Assembly (NCBI GenBank): GCA_009691725.1
Contig: SIAP01000001.1
Span: forward strand, 96,128-160,127
Reading direction: 5' to 3'
Length of the DNA: 64,000 bases
DNA from: Phycisphaerales bacterium
Lineage (GTDB): Bacteria; Planctomycetota; Phycisphaerae; Phycisphaerales; SM1A02
In this document: one piece after another, positions 17,431-25,751 of the stretch
Layout of the letters: each line of letters starts with the position of its first letter
How positions within the stretch are numbered: the first letter of the stretch is position 1
Notes under the pieces: generated by a model
What the model was told of the DNA's origin: nothing
Seen by the model: only the letters and a program-made list of their open reading frames with translations
Databases searched by the model: none
Position numbers and translations under genes: made by a program

Positions 17431-18542
17431 GCAGAAGCCGCCTGTACTACATCGTTTGCAGACTTGTCATCCCGTTGTGGCTATTGGCGGGTGCGCTGTT
17501 CAAGCTGATGGAGCTCAATCCCAAGTTGCTGCCGCCTTCCATCTTTGCGGTCGTCCAGTTCTTCGATGGCGCGTTTGGAATCAGCGGCGTCCCGTGGCTC
17601 GACTTGGCGATCCGCATCATCGTCGGCACGGAGATTGCGCTCGTCGCAGTGATGCTCACGATGCCACGGCTGGCGCGACCAGTGGCCATCGCAACCATGA
17701 GTCTCTTCTGTCTCATCCTGCTGTGGATCATCATCCCAGCGTTCGCCGAGAAGGGATGGAGCGGAGCATGGAAGGGATCCTGCGGATGCTTTGGCGATGC
17801 AGGACCGAATCCGATCATCATGCTGATGATGGACGCGACGCTGTTGACGCTTGCAGTGATTTCCAAACGACGTGTGCTCGGCTCGCCCGCTCCAACAACG
17901 ACCTTCGGTCTGCCAAGCGCGATCACCTTGACTCTCGCGGGCGCAATCGTGGCGTACGCGGTGCCCGCGCGAGCGAAGATCGTGATACCGATTGTTCCCA
18001 TCGAACCGATCGTCGACCCCGTCGTTCCTCCGATCGATGACCCCATCCCGACGACGAATGGGAACGACCCTCTCAAGCCAACACCGCCGCCAGTCGTCAC
18101 TCCTCCAAAGATCGCCGCGTGGACTGGCATGCCTGCGACGGCGGCGCCTTACTACATTCCGGTTTTCTCCACGTGGTTGGGAACTCGTTTCGATGGACAA
18201 GAGATTGCGCGACTCATGACTGTTGCGCCGCCAGCGGCGATCAACAGCGGGACCTGGTTCGTCATGTTCTACCGAGAAGATTGCGACCACTGCCACGAAC
18301 TTCTTCAAGCCCACTTCTCTGGTCATCTCGATGTTCCCACGCTCACCATCGCCATTCCAGATACCGATCCGGCCGCATCGCTGGAGATGCCCTGCGGCGA
18401 GTGCGAGGTGCGAACACTGCTCAAGGGTCCCGAGTATGTGCTCACCACGCCGGTTCTCATGCGGGTCGTCAATGGTGTGATCACTTCGATCGCTCCTGAT
18501 TCGGAAGATCGCGCCGCGATTGAGCGCTGTCTCACTCCTTGA
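17427..18542 (+). CDS. MauE/DoxX-like membrane protein fused to a thioredoxin-like domain
   Basis: 371 residues from the ATG at 17427. About four N-terminal membrane helices (1-160) contain the CGCFGD motif seen in MauE/DoxX-type redox membrane proteins. A Pro/Ile/Val-rich linker (PIVPIEPIVDPVVPP) leads to a C-terminal thioredoxin-like domain. That domain has the active-site-like CDHC within FYREDCDHCHELL, a second pair CGEC about 40 residues later, and a TTPVL segment with the cis-proline position. It probably passes electrons across the membrane to a periplasmic dithiol domain; the client is unknown. It is coupled to gmhA and is paralogous to the next gene in its C-terminal half. Confidence 0.82.
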   Translation: MSRSRLYYIVCRLVIPLWLLAGALFKLMELNPKLLPPSIFAVVQFFDGAFGISGVPWLDLAIRIIVGTEIALVAVMLTMPRLARPVAIATMSLFCLILLWIIIPAFAEKGWSGAWKGSCGCFGDAGPNPIIMLMMDATLLTLAVISKRRVLGSPAPTTTFGLPSAITLTLAGAIVAYAVPARAKIVIPIVPIEPIVDPVVPPIDDPIPTTNGNDPLKPTPPPVVTPPKIAAWTGMPATAAPYYIPVFSTWLGTRFDGQEIARLMTVAPPAAINSGTWFVMFYREDCDHCHELLQAHFSGHLDVPTLTIAIPDTDPAASLEMPCGECEVRTLLKGPEYVLTTPVLMRVVNGVITSIAPDSEDRAAIERCLTP

Positions 18543-18552
18543 AAGCACCACC

Positions 18553-19536
18553 ATGCGCACGCTTGTCATCCGGATACTCGCGCCGATTCTTCTGGCTGCC
18601 ACTGCGATTGCATGGATCTCTCAAGGGACAATGTGGATGCCTCGGTGGATGGCAAACGTTGGATTGCGACTCTCGCTCTCGGAAGTTGCGATGGCTCAAC
18701 TGACCATTGGCATCTTGCTTGCGTCCACATTGACATTCGCCCTCTTGGGATCATGGGTGAAACCAGCGTTCATTCGCATTGCATTGATCGGCTATGCCTT
18801 CTGCGCTGTGGCAACGATCGCATCTGCTTTCGCTGGCAGTGGAGCGCAGTCGCTCGTGCTGCCAACGATTGGGTTGGTTGCTGCGCTGGGGCTGAACGCT
18901 CTCGCTGACCGCGCCGCCCCCACACTGCGAACACCCCGCCACGGTGCCAATGTGTGGATGTGCGGAGCGTTCGTTGCGATCTGGGTGGTGCCCATTGGAG
19001 TTGCTGCACAGATACCAATCGCGAACAGTTCGCTGACGGTCGGTGATGGGTCGGCCAATGGGCTGCAACGAGGACCAGCGAGTGTCGTGTTGGACTATGC
19101 GCACTGGCAAGGCCGAACACTTCCAGATACAGGACTGTCGAGACTTCTTCCATTGTTGACTGCGCTGACGATTGAAGGTCAATCGATCGTCATCCTGTAT
19201 AGCCCAGAGTGCGGTCATTGCAGAGAGCTCTTTGCCGAATACTTCACGCAGTCAATGGGCGAGGTCAAGGTCATTGCGGTGGAAGTCCCCCCAGCGCCGG
19301 GGAGTACACCGCTTGTGGGAGACAATCTCGGACCCATCGAGTGCCCGAGTTGCCAGTGGCTGTCGCTCCCAGCAGGCACGCATTACATCCTCAAACCCCC
19401 GACGATTCTGGTGGTCAAGGATGGGCGGGTGATCTGCGCAACCGATTCTGATTGGAAGGCATGCTTGGGTGATCCCCCATCACCAACCCCATCACCAACC
19501 CCATCACCAGCGTCTCCAACGGCGATCACTCCATAG
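18553..19536 (+). CDS. Four-helix membrane protein fused to a thioredoxin-like domain
   Basis: 327 residues from the ATG at 18553. About five hydrophobic segments come first, without the CGCFG motif of the upstream paralogue. The periplasmic C-terminal domain matches that paralogue: CGHC in LYSPECGHCRELF, a second pair CPSC, then KPPTILVV. The tail is a PSPTPSP repeat encoded by a short tandem DNA repeat. It is last in the gmhA unit and ends 11 nt inside the convergent tilS. The partner is unknown. Confidence 0.8.
   Translation: MRTLVIRILAPILLAATAIAWISQGTMWMPRWMANVGLRLSLSEVAMAQLTIGILLASTLTFALLGSWVKPAFIRIALIGYAFCAVATIASAFAGSGAQSLVLPTIGLVAALGLNALADRAAPTLRTPRHGANVWMCGAFVAIWVVPIGVAAQIPIANSSLTVGDGSANGLQRGPASVVLDYAHWQGRTLPDTGLSRLLPLLTALTIEGQSIVILYSPECGHCRELFAEYFTQSMGEVKVIAVEVPPAPGSTPLVGDNLGPIECPSCQWLSLPAGTHYILKPPTILVVKDGRVICATDSDWKACLGDPPSPTPSPTPSPASPTAITP
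19478..19512 (+). repeat. 12-bp in-frame tandem repeat encoding PSPTPSP
   Basis: About three copies of ccatcaccaacc, in frame at the 3' end of the thioredoxin-like gene. Copy number changes would lengthen the tail without a frameshift. Confidence 0.7.
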
Positions 19537-20569
19537 GTCGCGACTTCGCTGCGGGGCGCACTGCGCTGGATGTAATCGAAATCGTGCGAGCGCGAATCAC
19601 GACAAGACCTCCGTCACACTCGAATCTTCGCGGGCGGCGCGTCTCGTCGCAGATGCTCTGGGCAATGCTTCGAGTCACTTTCGGTTCCAGCGACATGGAG
19701 CGCAATCCAAAGACACTCGTCAAGAGCGCTGCGCATCGAACGACCCCGCAGGAACGCAAGGTCTCGCGCGGAATCTCGTCTGCCATCAAACCGTTCTGGA
19801 GCGCCATCTGCCGCAGCGCCCACGCACCACTTCGTGCGGCCTCGCTGGCGTGCAGGGCGTGCTTGGCCATCTGCGGCCACCGCGTCAAGAGTTCCGGGAT
19901 GACCCGATGTCGAAGAAAAGCGCGGGGCGAATCGATGTTCGCGTTGCTTGCATCGTCGCGCCACTCCAAATGCAGGTGTCGACACAATGACTCAATCTCG
20001 CGCCGACTCACAGACAGCAGCGGACGTGCAATTCGAATCCTGCTCCGTGGCGACGCAGCGCGAACCCACGGAATCGCAGCAAGTCCGCGGCTTCCAGCGC
20101 CCCGACCAATCCGCATCAACAACGTCTCGAGGACATCATCGCTTTGGTGGGCAAGAAGAATCCATGGCGTTCCGCTTCGCTTCGCTGCGCCCTCGAGCGC
20201 CGCAAGTCGAAGGGTGCGAGACTGTGCAGAGAGTCCCCCCTTCCCCGCCGCTGGTCTGATATCGATCGAAGAAAAGGCAACGCCGATTCGCGCACAGAGT
20301 GCCGCGCAATGGAGTTGTTCTTCGTCCGCCTCTTTTCGAAGATGGTGATGAACATAGACCGCAGACACGGTCAGCGCGCTTCTCGCGCGCTGCGCGAATG
20401 CTGCTGCGAGGACGACCAGTGCAGTTGAATCCACCCCCCCGCTCAAACCAACCAGCAGACTCTCGCCAGATTTCCATCGACAACGCATCGCAAGATTGCG
20501 CGCAAATGTCGCACAGATCGGGTGCCTGCGCGCCCGAAGCAAGATCGCATCCGTTGCAGTCGTTCTCAC
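19526..20569 (-). CDS. tilS: tRNA(Ile)-lysidine synthase
   Basis: 347 residues. The PP-loop ATP-pyrophosphatase motif is LSGGVDSTA near residue 43, followed by VYVHHHLR and the AHQSDDVLETLLMRIGRG motif of TilS. RDDASNANIDSPRAFLRHRV is the family substrate-binding signature. The enzyme adds lysine to C34 of tRNA-Ile(CAU) so that it reads AUA. The C-terminal domain is short compared with the E. coli enzyme. It follows the B12-fold gene by 4 nt. Confidence 0.93.
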   Translation of the reverse strand: MRTTATDAILLRARRHPICATFARNLAMRCRWKSGESLLVGLSGGVDSTALVVLAAAFAQRARSALTVSAVYVHHHLRKEADEEQLHCAALCARIGVAFSSIDIRPAAGKGGLSAQSRTLRLAALEGAAKRSGTPWILLAHQSDDVLETLLMRIGRGAGSRGLAAIPWVRAASPRSRIRIARPLLSVSRREIESLCRHLHLEWRDDASNANIDSPRAFLRHRVIPELLTRWPQMAKHALHASEAARSGAWALRQMALQNGLMADEIPRETLRSCGVVRCAALLTSVFGLRSMSLEPKVTRSIAQSICDETRRPRRFECDGGLVVIRARTISITSSAVRPAAKSRPME

Positions 20570-20573
20570 ACGG

Positions 20574-21377
20574 TCATGCTACGGCGATGCGTGTGCGTGG
20601 CGAAGCGTTCGATGCGCTGCGCCGCTGTGTGGCAGTTGCCGCAGGAGTTGGTGTCGCGACCGGTGCAGCGAGTGCGCATCGAACCATTCGTTCGACCGCG
20701 AGTGGGTCATCTGCAGTCGCATCGGCGCCAATTTCTTCAGCGAGGCCCGGGGCACGAGCAAAGACACCGCCGCCGCAGATCACTGGGAAACTGGGGCGCG
20801 ACTGCGCCTCTCTGAGCATGTCAATGAGTTGGCGGATCCGTGGCGCGTCGGACGCGGCGGCGGCGAATACGACCAGCGCGTCGGGTTTGCGCTGTCCAAT
20901 CTCGGAGATGATTTCGTCGTTGGCGACGCCACCCGCTGCGAAAAACACGCAGTATCCACTCGCCTCCAGCAAATCGCTGCATAGTTGGCCAGCGAGATCT
21001 TCTGATTCATTTGGTCCGCAGACGCACAGCAGCGTTCGACCATTGCGCGGTGCCTGCTCGTAGCGAGCCTGCGCCTGATCGACGAGCATGCGTAGGAGTC
21101 GAGTGGCGTACTGATACGCGAGCGTGGTGAGTTGGTCATGACGCCACATACGAAAGATCGTCTGCATCGTTGGCCAGTACAACTCGTGTGCGAGTTGCGT
21201 CGCGGTCAATCCATGTCCGTGGACCTGCTCGATGAAGGTGCGCGTGGCGAGGCGATCTCCGGCAACGGAGAGTTGGAGGAGGCGTTCGAGGGCGAGCTCC
21301 GTATTCATGAGTGGCTTGGTCATGTTTGTCTTGCTTGTCTTGTTTGTCATGTTGCTCTGGTTGGTCTGGTTGGTCAT
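20574..21377 (-). CDS. B12-binding-fold protein lacking the usual cobalamin ligands
   Basis: 267 residues from the ATG at 21377; an alternative is the ATG at 21308 (MNTELALE). The first 22 residues are a low-complexity Met/Thr/Asn/Lys repeat. Then come a four-helix cap domain and a Rossmann-like B12 domain (about 120-240), as in CarH-type sensors and methyltransferase activation proteins. The DxHxxG histidine is missing: the equivalent stretch reads NESEDLAG. The W-x9-EH cap motif has become W-x9-YQ. No DNA-binding domain is present. It may sense another ligand, as SCHIC-type proteins do, but that is inference. It is co-transcribed with tilS. Confidence 0.75.
   Translation of the reverse strand: MTNQTNQSNMTNKTSKTNMTKPLMNTELALERLLQLSVAGDRLATRTFIEQVHGHGLTATQLAHELYWPTMQTIFRMWRHDQLTTLAYQYATRLLRMLVDQAQARYEQAPRNGRTLLCVCGPNESEDLAGQLCSDLLEASGYCVFFAAGGVANDEIISEIGQRKPDALVVFAAAASDAPRIRQLIDMLREAQSRPSFPVICGGGVFARAPGLAEEIGADATADDPLAVERMVRCALAAPVATPTPAATATQRRSASNASPRTRIAVA
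21316..21377. repeat. GT-rich degenerate repeat at the start of the B12-fold gene
   Basis: About 60 nt nearly free of A on the plus strand, made of degenerate TGTTTGTC / TCTGGTTGG units. It encodes the low-complexity MTNQTNQSN-like leader if the first ATG is used. It is a 5' untranslated region if 21308 is used. Confidence 0.6.
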
Positions 21378-21487
21378 GGACTTCTTTTCGACTGTGCGCG
21401 CTCCGAAAATCCCAGCAGGACAAAGGAACTCCTCGAGAGCGTTATTCGCTACTGGGAAATGCATTATCAACCGTGAAAGTGAGTCGA

Positions 21488-21493
21488 TAGGAT
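21488..21493 (+). promoter_or_regulatory. Candidate -10 element for ubiE
   Basis: TAGGAT ends exactly 6 nt before the GTG start at 21500. The rest of the 122-nt gap to the divergent B12-fold gene shows nothing else I recognise. Confidence 0.42.
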
Positions 21494-21499
21494 CGGGTT

Positions 21500-22327
21500 G
21501 TGGCATCCTCTTACGAAAATCCATCTTCGACGACGCCAACTGGCGATGCCACGACTCCAGTTGCGACAGACCCGTCGTTGAGTTGGGATAGCGCCTCGCT
21601 TCGTGGCAACCCACACGACCGAGACGACAAAGCAATGCGAGTTCGAGAGATGTTCACGGCGATCGCACACGCATACGACCTCAACAATCGCGTGCACTCG
21701 CTGGGTCTCGATCAATCGTGGCGTCGAAAAGCGGTGCAGCTTGCAGAACCAGTGGTCGGCGCAGAAGTGTTGGATGTCGCGTGTGGCACTGGGGATCTCT
21801 CGCAGTCGTTTGCGCTCGCTGGCGCCAAGCGCGTGATCGGGCTGGACTACACCCCGGCCATGTTGGATCAGGCACGCATGAAGGCTGCTCGCAAGGGTGG
21901 CGCCTGTGGCCGGATCGAATATGTGCAAGGCGATGCGCAAGAGCTTCCCTATTCCAGCCGCTGCATGGACATCGTGTCGATTGCCTTTGGCATTCGAAAT
22001 GTGGCAGATCCACTGCGCGCAATTCACGAGTTCCATCGCGTGCTGCGCCCGGGGGGTCGGTTAGTGGTGCTGGAATTCGCCGAGCCGCAGCACCCGGTGA
22101 TCCGTTTCATGCATCGCATCTACACCCACCACATCATGCCGTGGACCGCGACAATCCTTGCGCGCGATGGCTCCGGCGCTTATCGCTATCTCCCCCGATC
22201 CGTCCAGACATTCCTCGATCCCTCGGCACTCGCGACCCAACTGAAGAGCGCCGGGTTCTCCAAAGTTTCCCAGCATCCATTGACGATGGGTACCTGTGTC
22301 GTCACTGTTGGAGAGGTGTCGACATGA
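21500..22327 (+). CDS. ubiE: Demethylmenaquinone / ubiquinone C-methyltransferase
   Basis: 275 residues with a GTG start. A Ser/Thr-rich leader of about 45 residues precedes the UbiE/MenG domain. The motifs are MFTAIAHAYDLNNRVHSLGLDQSWR, the SAM-binding VLDVACGTGDLS, IGLDYTPAML, VSIAFGIRNV and the post-motif VLRPGGRLVVLEF. It methylates the quinone ring in the last step of menaquinone or the penultimate part of ubiquinone synthesis. In this lineage menaquinone is the likelier product, which is inference. The GTG is positioned for a leaderless transcript. Confidence 0.92.
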   Translation: MASSYENPSSTTPTGDATTPVATDPSLSWDSASLRGNPHDRDDKAMRVREMFTAIAHAYDLNNRVHSLGLDQSWRRKAVQLAEPVVGAEVLDVACGTGDLSQSFALAGAKRVIGLDYTPAMLDQARMKAARKGGACGRIEYVQGDAQELPYSSRCMDIVSIAFGIRNVADPLRAIHEFHRVLRPGGRLVVLEFAEPQHPVIRFMHRIYTHHIMPWTATILARDGSGAYRYLPRSVQTFLDPSALATQLKSAGFSKVSQHPLTMGTCVVTVGEVST

Positions 22328-22359
22328 TCGATAATCGCTCCACAGTTCCGAGAAACGAC

Positions 22360-22365
22360 TACACT
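22360..22365 (+). promoter_or_regulatory. Candidate -10 element for the amidohydrolase-fold gene
   Basis: TACACT ends 5 nt before a TTG (22371) and 11 nt before the ATG (22377), leaving the choice of start open. Confidence 0.38.
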
Positions 22366-22376
22366 GGAAATTGCCC

Positions 22377-23303
22377 ATGATCTTCGATGTAATGACACGC
22401 GCGTGGCACTCGCCAGAGCAACTCGGCTTCGAGTTGGCGGAGGGAATCCGAAATCAATCTCGCCGTCCGGGTGGTCTTGACGGCACAATCGGATCGCACA
22501 CGCGTGCCATGGAGTGCGTCGGTTGCGCACTGGTCCATGGATTCAAGTCTCAGGCCCTCTCGGCCGTTGTTCCGCCGGAGTTCGTCGCAGATGTGGTCTC
22601 TCGACAGCCACATCGACTCGCAGGAGTTGCTGGAATCGACCCGATGTCCCCATCGTGGTCCGACGATCTGGATCACGCACGATCGCTAGGACTTGCTGCG
22701 GTCACGGTCTCCCCCTCCGCGCAGGGATTTCACCCAACCCATTCCAATGCCATGCGCTTCTTTGATCGCTGCGCGTTCGAACGCCTTCCCGTCTTTGTGA
22801 GTCGACCAGGAATCTTGTCGCCCGCGATGATCTTGGAGTATGACCGTCCTACTCCATGGGATGAAGTTGCACGGACCTTCCCTGCACTGAAGATCATCAT
22901 CGCCGAAATCGGTGCTCCTTGGATTGATGAGACCATTGCACTGCTGTCGAAACACCCCGGCATCTATGCCGATACGAGCGGGCTCGCCTCGCAGTCGTGG
23001 CGGCTGTACACCACGCTGCTGCATGCACACGAGGTTGGAGTCCTCGAGAAGATATTCTTCGGTTCTGGATTCCCATTCGCATCTCCCGCCGCTGCGGTGG
23101 AGGCGATCTACTCACTCAATTCGTATGCGCTTGGAACAAACCTCTCGTCGATCCCACGCGCGGCTCTTCGACTGATCGTGGAACGCAATCCGATTACAAC
23201 GCTTGGCATGACGGCGCCTCTCACGATCGGAGCACACGCGACCCATGCACCTGCCACCGATCGATCTGCGTTTAGTGCGGGAACGCACTCACCCCAGCGG
23301 TGA
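22377..23303 (+). CDS. Amidohydrolase-2-fold protein with missing metal ligands
   Basis: 308 residues from the ATG at 22377 (an in-frame TTG lies 6 nt upstream). The overall pattern is that of the Amidohydro_2 TIM barrel: FDV start strand, WDEVARTFPALKIII, IYADTSGL, IFFGSGFPF. The usual ligand positions differ. HxH after the first strand is MTR, the GHxG histidine is Glu (IIAEIG) and the FGSD aspartate is Gly. It may be a non-catalytic member or use other residues. It overlaps the downstream lipoprotein gene (GTGATG). Confidence 0.68.
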   Translation: MIFDVMTRAWHSPEQLGFELAEGIRNQSRRPGGLDGTIGSHTRAMECVGCALVHGFKSQALSAVVPPEFVADVVSRQPHRLAGVAGIDPMSPSWSDDLDHARSLGLAAVTVSPSAQGFHPTHSNAMRFFDRCAFERLPVFVSRPGILSPAMILEYDRPTPWDEVARTFPALKIIIAEIGAPWIDETIALLSKHPGIYADTSGLASQSWRLYTTLLHAHEVGVLEKIFFGSGFPFASPAAAVEAIYSLNSYALGTNLSSIPRAALRLIVERNPITTLGMTAPLTIGAHATHAPATDRSAFSAGTHSPQR

Positions 23304-24037
23304 TGGCGACACTGACACACAACTCGCGCTGGTGGATCCCAGTCGTCACTCCGTTGGCGACTTCTTGCGCGGCAGCGTGCGTGACTGTGTTCTTTCCCCT
23401 CTGCTTGGTGGGATGCATGTTTGCTGCGGGATGCGGCGTCGGTGCAGTAGGACGATTGGAAGTCACATCGATGGGAGACAGCCCAAGAACGCTTGTGACA
23501 GATCTCGGGGTGAGCACCTACGCACTCGAACTTGCCAACACATCGTTCATGATGAGCGATATCACCCAAGAAACGCTCCAGGACTCCACATCGATTTACG
23601 GTCATGTGCTGCATGTCGAACTCCTGTGGGTTCCAAAGGCTGGCCACACCGCCGTTGATCCGGCCGCGACCAATACAAGTATTCGCCTTGTCGTTTTCTC
23701 TGGAAAGGAGATTGGCGTGTATGGAGGCGGTGGATTCGCGTGGCCGACTGGTGAGCCGGGCGAGCCCCAATACGGACTCGACATCGTTGGATCCAATGTC
23801 TCTCTCCTCGCTGCAACATCCGGATTCATCGACCTGCTCAGCCCCGCACAACTGACGGGTCGCTTGACGAGTCGATTGGATGACGCCAAAACACGACAGA
23901 TGCGAAGAGCCACGAGCCAGTGCGTGACCAACGCACTCAAGCGCGTCCAATGGGTTGGACCGATGTCAGGCGATCTGCAAGAACGGGCGCGCTCGCCAAT
24001 GGATGGGTCATCAATTGATGATGTCGTCTTTCGTTGA
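23300..24037 (+). CDS. Putative lipoprotein of unknown function
   Basis: 245 residues from the GTG (244 from the ATG 3 nt later). An N-terminal hydrophobic stretch ends in a lipobox-like FAAGCGVG, so cleavage and lipidation before Cys45 are plausible. The mature part has beta-rich segments (VLHVELLWVPKAGHTAVD, IRLVVFSGKEIGVYGGGGFAW) and a basic, Gln/Arg-rich helix near the end. I recognise no family. It is coupled to the amidohydrolase-fold gene and overlaps the Nudix gene tail to tail by 27 nt. Confidence 0.7.
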   Translation: MMATLTHNSRWWIPVVTPLATSCAAACVTVFFPLCLVGCMFAAGCGVGAVGRLEVTSMGDSPRTLVTDLGVSTYALELANTSFMMSDITQETLQDSTSIYGHVLHVELLWVPKAGHTAVDPAATNTSIRLVVFSGKEIGVYGGGGFAWPTGEPGEPQYGLDIVGSNVSLLAATSGFIDLLSPAQLTGRLTSRLDDAKTRQMRRATSQCVTNALKRVQWVGPMSGDLQERARSPMDGSSIDDVVFR

Positions 24038-24739
24038 GCCGCTGGCTTTCGCTGAGCCGCTAGCCGCAAAGAGTCCCCGTGCGATGGCGATCATCGCCGC
24101 AGTGCATGGTGTGGCAACGGGTGGAACCTCGAGTCGGTGGATGAGTTGAAACTCTGAATACTCCCAATTGGGCGGAGCATCGGGCGGATTCTCCATCTCG
24201 AGCTGATGAACGACCTCCCAGTTTCGCGTTTCTCCGTCGAAGATCAGCGCAGCGGCACGTGGCGGTCGTGCACAACGAACACCACACTCCTCCATCAATT
24301 CCCGTTCGATGCCGACCGATGGGTCTTCGCCGGGCTCTACGGCTCCGCCTGGCGCGAACTCCCACTGACCCGGATAGGTTGCGCAGGACTCTGAACGCCT
24401 TCCAATCAGCCACCGACCCTGCCAATGCGCGATGCCCTTTGTTCCAAGCCCGATGAAACCAGTTTCCACGCCGACGCTGCGGACTGCGCCCATTCGGTAG
24501 TTCGTCCGAGTCACGTGAACCGTCGCTCCTCCGTGTCCATCGCGATGCACGCCGATGACATGCCAGCATGCGCCATCGGTGAAGTGCGGATGCGCGTCGG
24601 TCAGTGCGTCCCATGCGAGCGCGATGCTGTCGATGGAAGCTCTGGGAACAAATGGAATGGAACTCGGCTGGACCCGTGGCGGTCGCCGAAGCCAGATGAT
24701 CCGATCACTGCTGCGCATGGGATCCCGAGGCATCGGCAT
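24011..24739 (-). CDS. Nudix hydrolase
   Basis: 242 residues. A perfect Nudix box, GAVEPGEDPSVGIERELMEE then CGV (G-x5-E-x7-REL-x-EE-x-G), sits near residue 130. About 100 residues precede it (including DALTDAHPHFTDG), which is longer than a minimal Nudix protein. Such enzymes hydrolyse nucleoside diphosphates linked to another group; the substrate is not predictable. The C-terminal tail is Ser/Ala-rich and lies in the convergent overlap, where AGCGGCTCA-type units repeat. Confidence 0.9.
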   Translation of the reverse strand: MPMPRDPMRSSDRIIWLRRPPRVQPSSIPFVPRASIDSIALAWDALTDAHPHFTDGACWHVIGVHRDGHGGATVHVTRTNYRMGAVRSVGVETGFIGLGTKGIAHWQGRWLIGRRSESCATYPGQWEFAPGGAVEPGEDPSVGIERELMEECGVRCARPPRAAALIFDGETRNWEVVHQLEMENPPDAPPNWEYSEFQLIHRLEVPPVATPCTAAMIAIARGLFAASGSAKASGSTKDDIIN

Positions 24740-24893
24740 CGAGCGTCGGCAGAAATTTTTGTCGAGTGATCACCTACGGATCGTAGTCCACGACTTCATC
24801 ACCTACTAGGGATCGTGGTGCACAACCCGACCGAGTTTCGTCCCCAAGAAATCTCGTCAGAAACCCCCCGTGACAGGCCGATGTAGAGCATCT

Positions 24894-25112
24894 ATGACGC
24901 ACGAGCACCGCACTCCAACAGTCGACCACCTCGTCGAATCCATCGTCGCGATGAGCCCCAGCGCAGACCGGCAGTGGCTCCTGGACTTTGATGCGTACGA
25001 CCTCATGCGGTACCTCCAACACCTCGAGTGCGCACTCGAACCGAGAACGACCGCGTCACCGTGGCAACGCCTTGGCGATACTCCGGCGATCGTCTGGCGC
25101 ACCGGGGAGTGA
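24894..25112 (+). CDS. Small hypothetical protein
   Basis: 72 residues from the ATG at 24894. It is acidic to neutral with a plausible helical core (VDHLVESIVAM, WLLDFDAYDLMRYLQHLECALE). I recognise no family. Support is modest: the frame has no overlap with another gene and the composition looks protein-like. The 154 nt before it hold two imperfect copies of ATCACCTAC...GATCGT but no gene. Confidence 0.45.
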   Translation: MTHEHRTPTVDHLVESIVAMSPSADRQWLLDFDAYDLMRYLQHLECALEPRTTASPWQRLGDTPAIVWRTGE

Positions 25113-25117
25113 CGCAG

Positions 25118-25160
25118 ATCCTCGCAGAGATCTCGCGGGGATCTCGCGGGGATCTCGCAG
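25118..25160. repeat. 11-bp tandem repeat between converging genes
   Basis: Units of ATCTCGCGGGG, two perfect and flanked by degraded copies, in the gap between the small ORF and the receiver gene. Confidence 0.65.
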
Positions 25161-25208
25161 AATGCTGAACGAGGTTTTTCAGAGTCGAGTGAATTCCGAC
25201 ACGGTGCG

Positions 25209-25691
25209 CTACTGGCGTTCTCGTGAGGCGAGGAAGATGGCGAGTTGCTTCTTGAGCAATCGCAATCCAAGAAGCCCCCGCACCCGCGTCAACAACTCGA
25301 CCTTATTGACCGGCTTGGAAACGAAGTCATCGCATCCAGACTCGACCGCTCGCTCCATATCCCCCAGTTCGTGGAGCGCGGTCACCATGATGATGACTGT
25401 GTCGCGGGTTGCTGGATTCGCCTTGATCTTTTGACAGACTTCAAATCCAGACATCCGAGGCATCATCACATCCAACAAGACAAGGTCGGGATGATCACCT
25501 TCAATTCGTGCGATTGCCTCGAGCCCATCGCGGGCGATGAGGATGCGGCATGGCAGACTCTCCATATACGCCTGAATCAGTTCGAGGTTTTGCGCGTTGT
25601 CATCGACGATGAGAACCGTTCCCGTGCTCAAGTCCACCTCGGACGCGCCGTCGTGTGCTGGGAATGTTCCAGTTCCTGTCGATCCGCTCAT
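25209..25691 (-). CDS. Single-domain response regulator (CheY-like receiver)
   Basis: 160 residues. A Ser/Thr/Gly-rich leader of about 22 residues precedes a complete receiver domain: acidic pocket VLIVDDN, phospho-acceptor Asp in LVLLDVMMP, VTAL with the switch Thr and SKPV with the conserved Lys. There is no output domain, so it must act by protein-protein contact or pass phosphate on. No histidine kinase is nearby. The ATG sits 6 nt from a TACACT hexamer. Confidence 0.93.
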   Translation of the reverse strand: MSGSTGTGTFPAHDGASEVDLSTGTVLIVDDNAQNLELIQAYMESLPCRILIARDGLEAIARIEGDHPDLVLLDVMMPRMSGFEVCQKIKANPATRDTVIIMVTALHELGDMERAVESGCDDFVSKPVNKVELLTRVRGLLGLRLLKKQLAIFLASRERQ

Positions 25692-25697
25692 GCCGGA

Positions 25698-25703
25698 AGT
25701 GTA
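25698..25703 (-). promoter_or_regulatory. Candidate -10 element for the receiver gene
   Basis: TACACT on the minus strand is followed by 6 nt (TCCGGC) and the ATG at 25691. It lies just past the YdiJ-type gene stop. Confidence 0.42.
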
Positions 25704-25751
25704 CGAGGATCTCGCGCTTTCTCCACGGCGACGACCGACCGTGACCTACCT

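Noticed and set aside
17481-18602. 373-residue minus-strand ORF
   Set aside because: Antisense shadow of the MauE-thioredoxin gene; rich in Arg, Asp and His without domain pattern.
25118-25160. Possible Rho-independent terminator or operator
   Set aside because: It is a short direct repeat without a stable stem or T-run.
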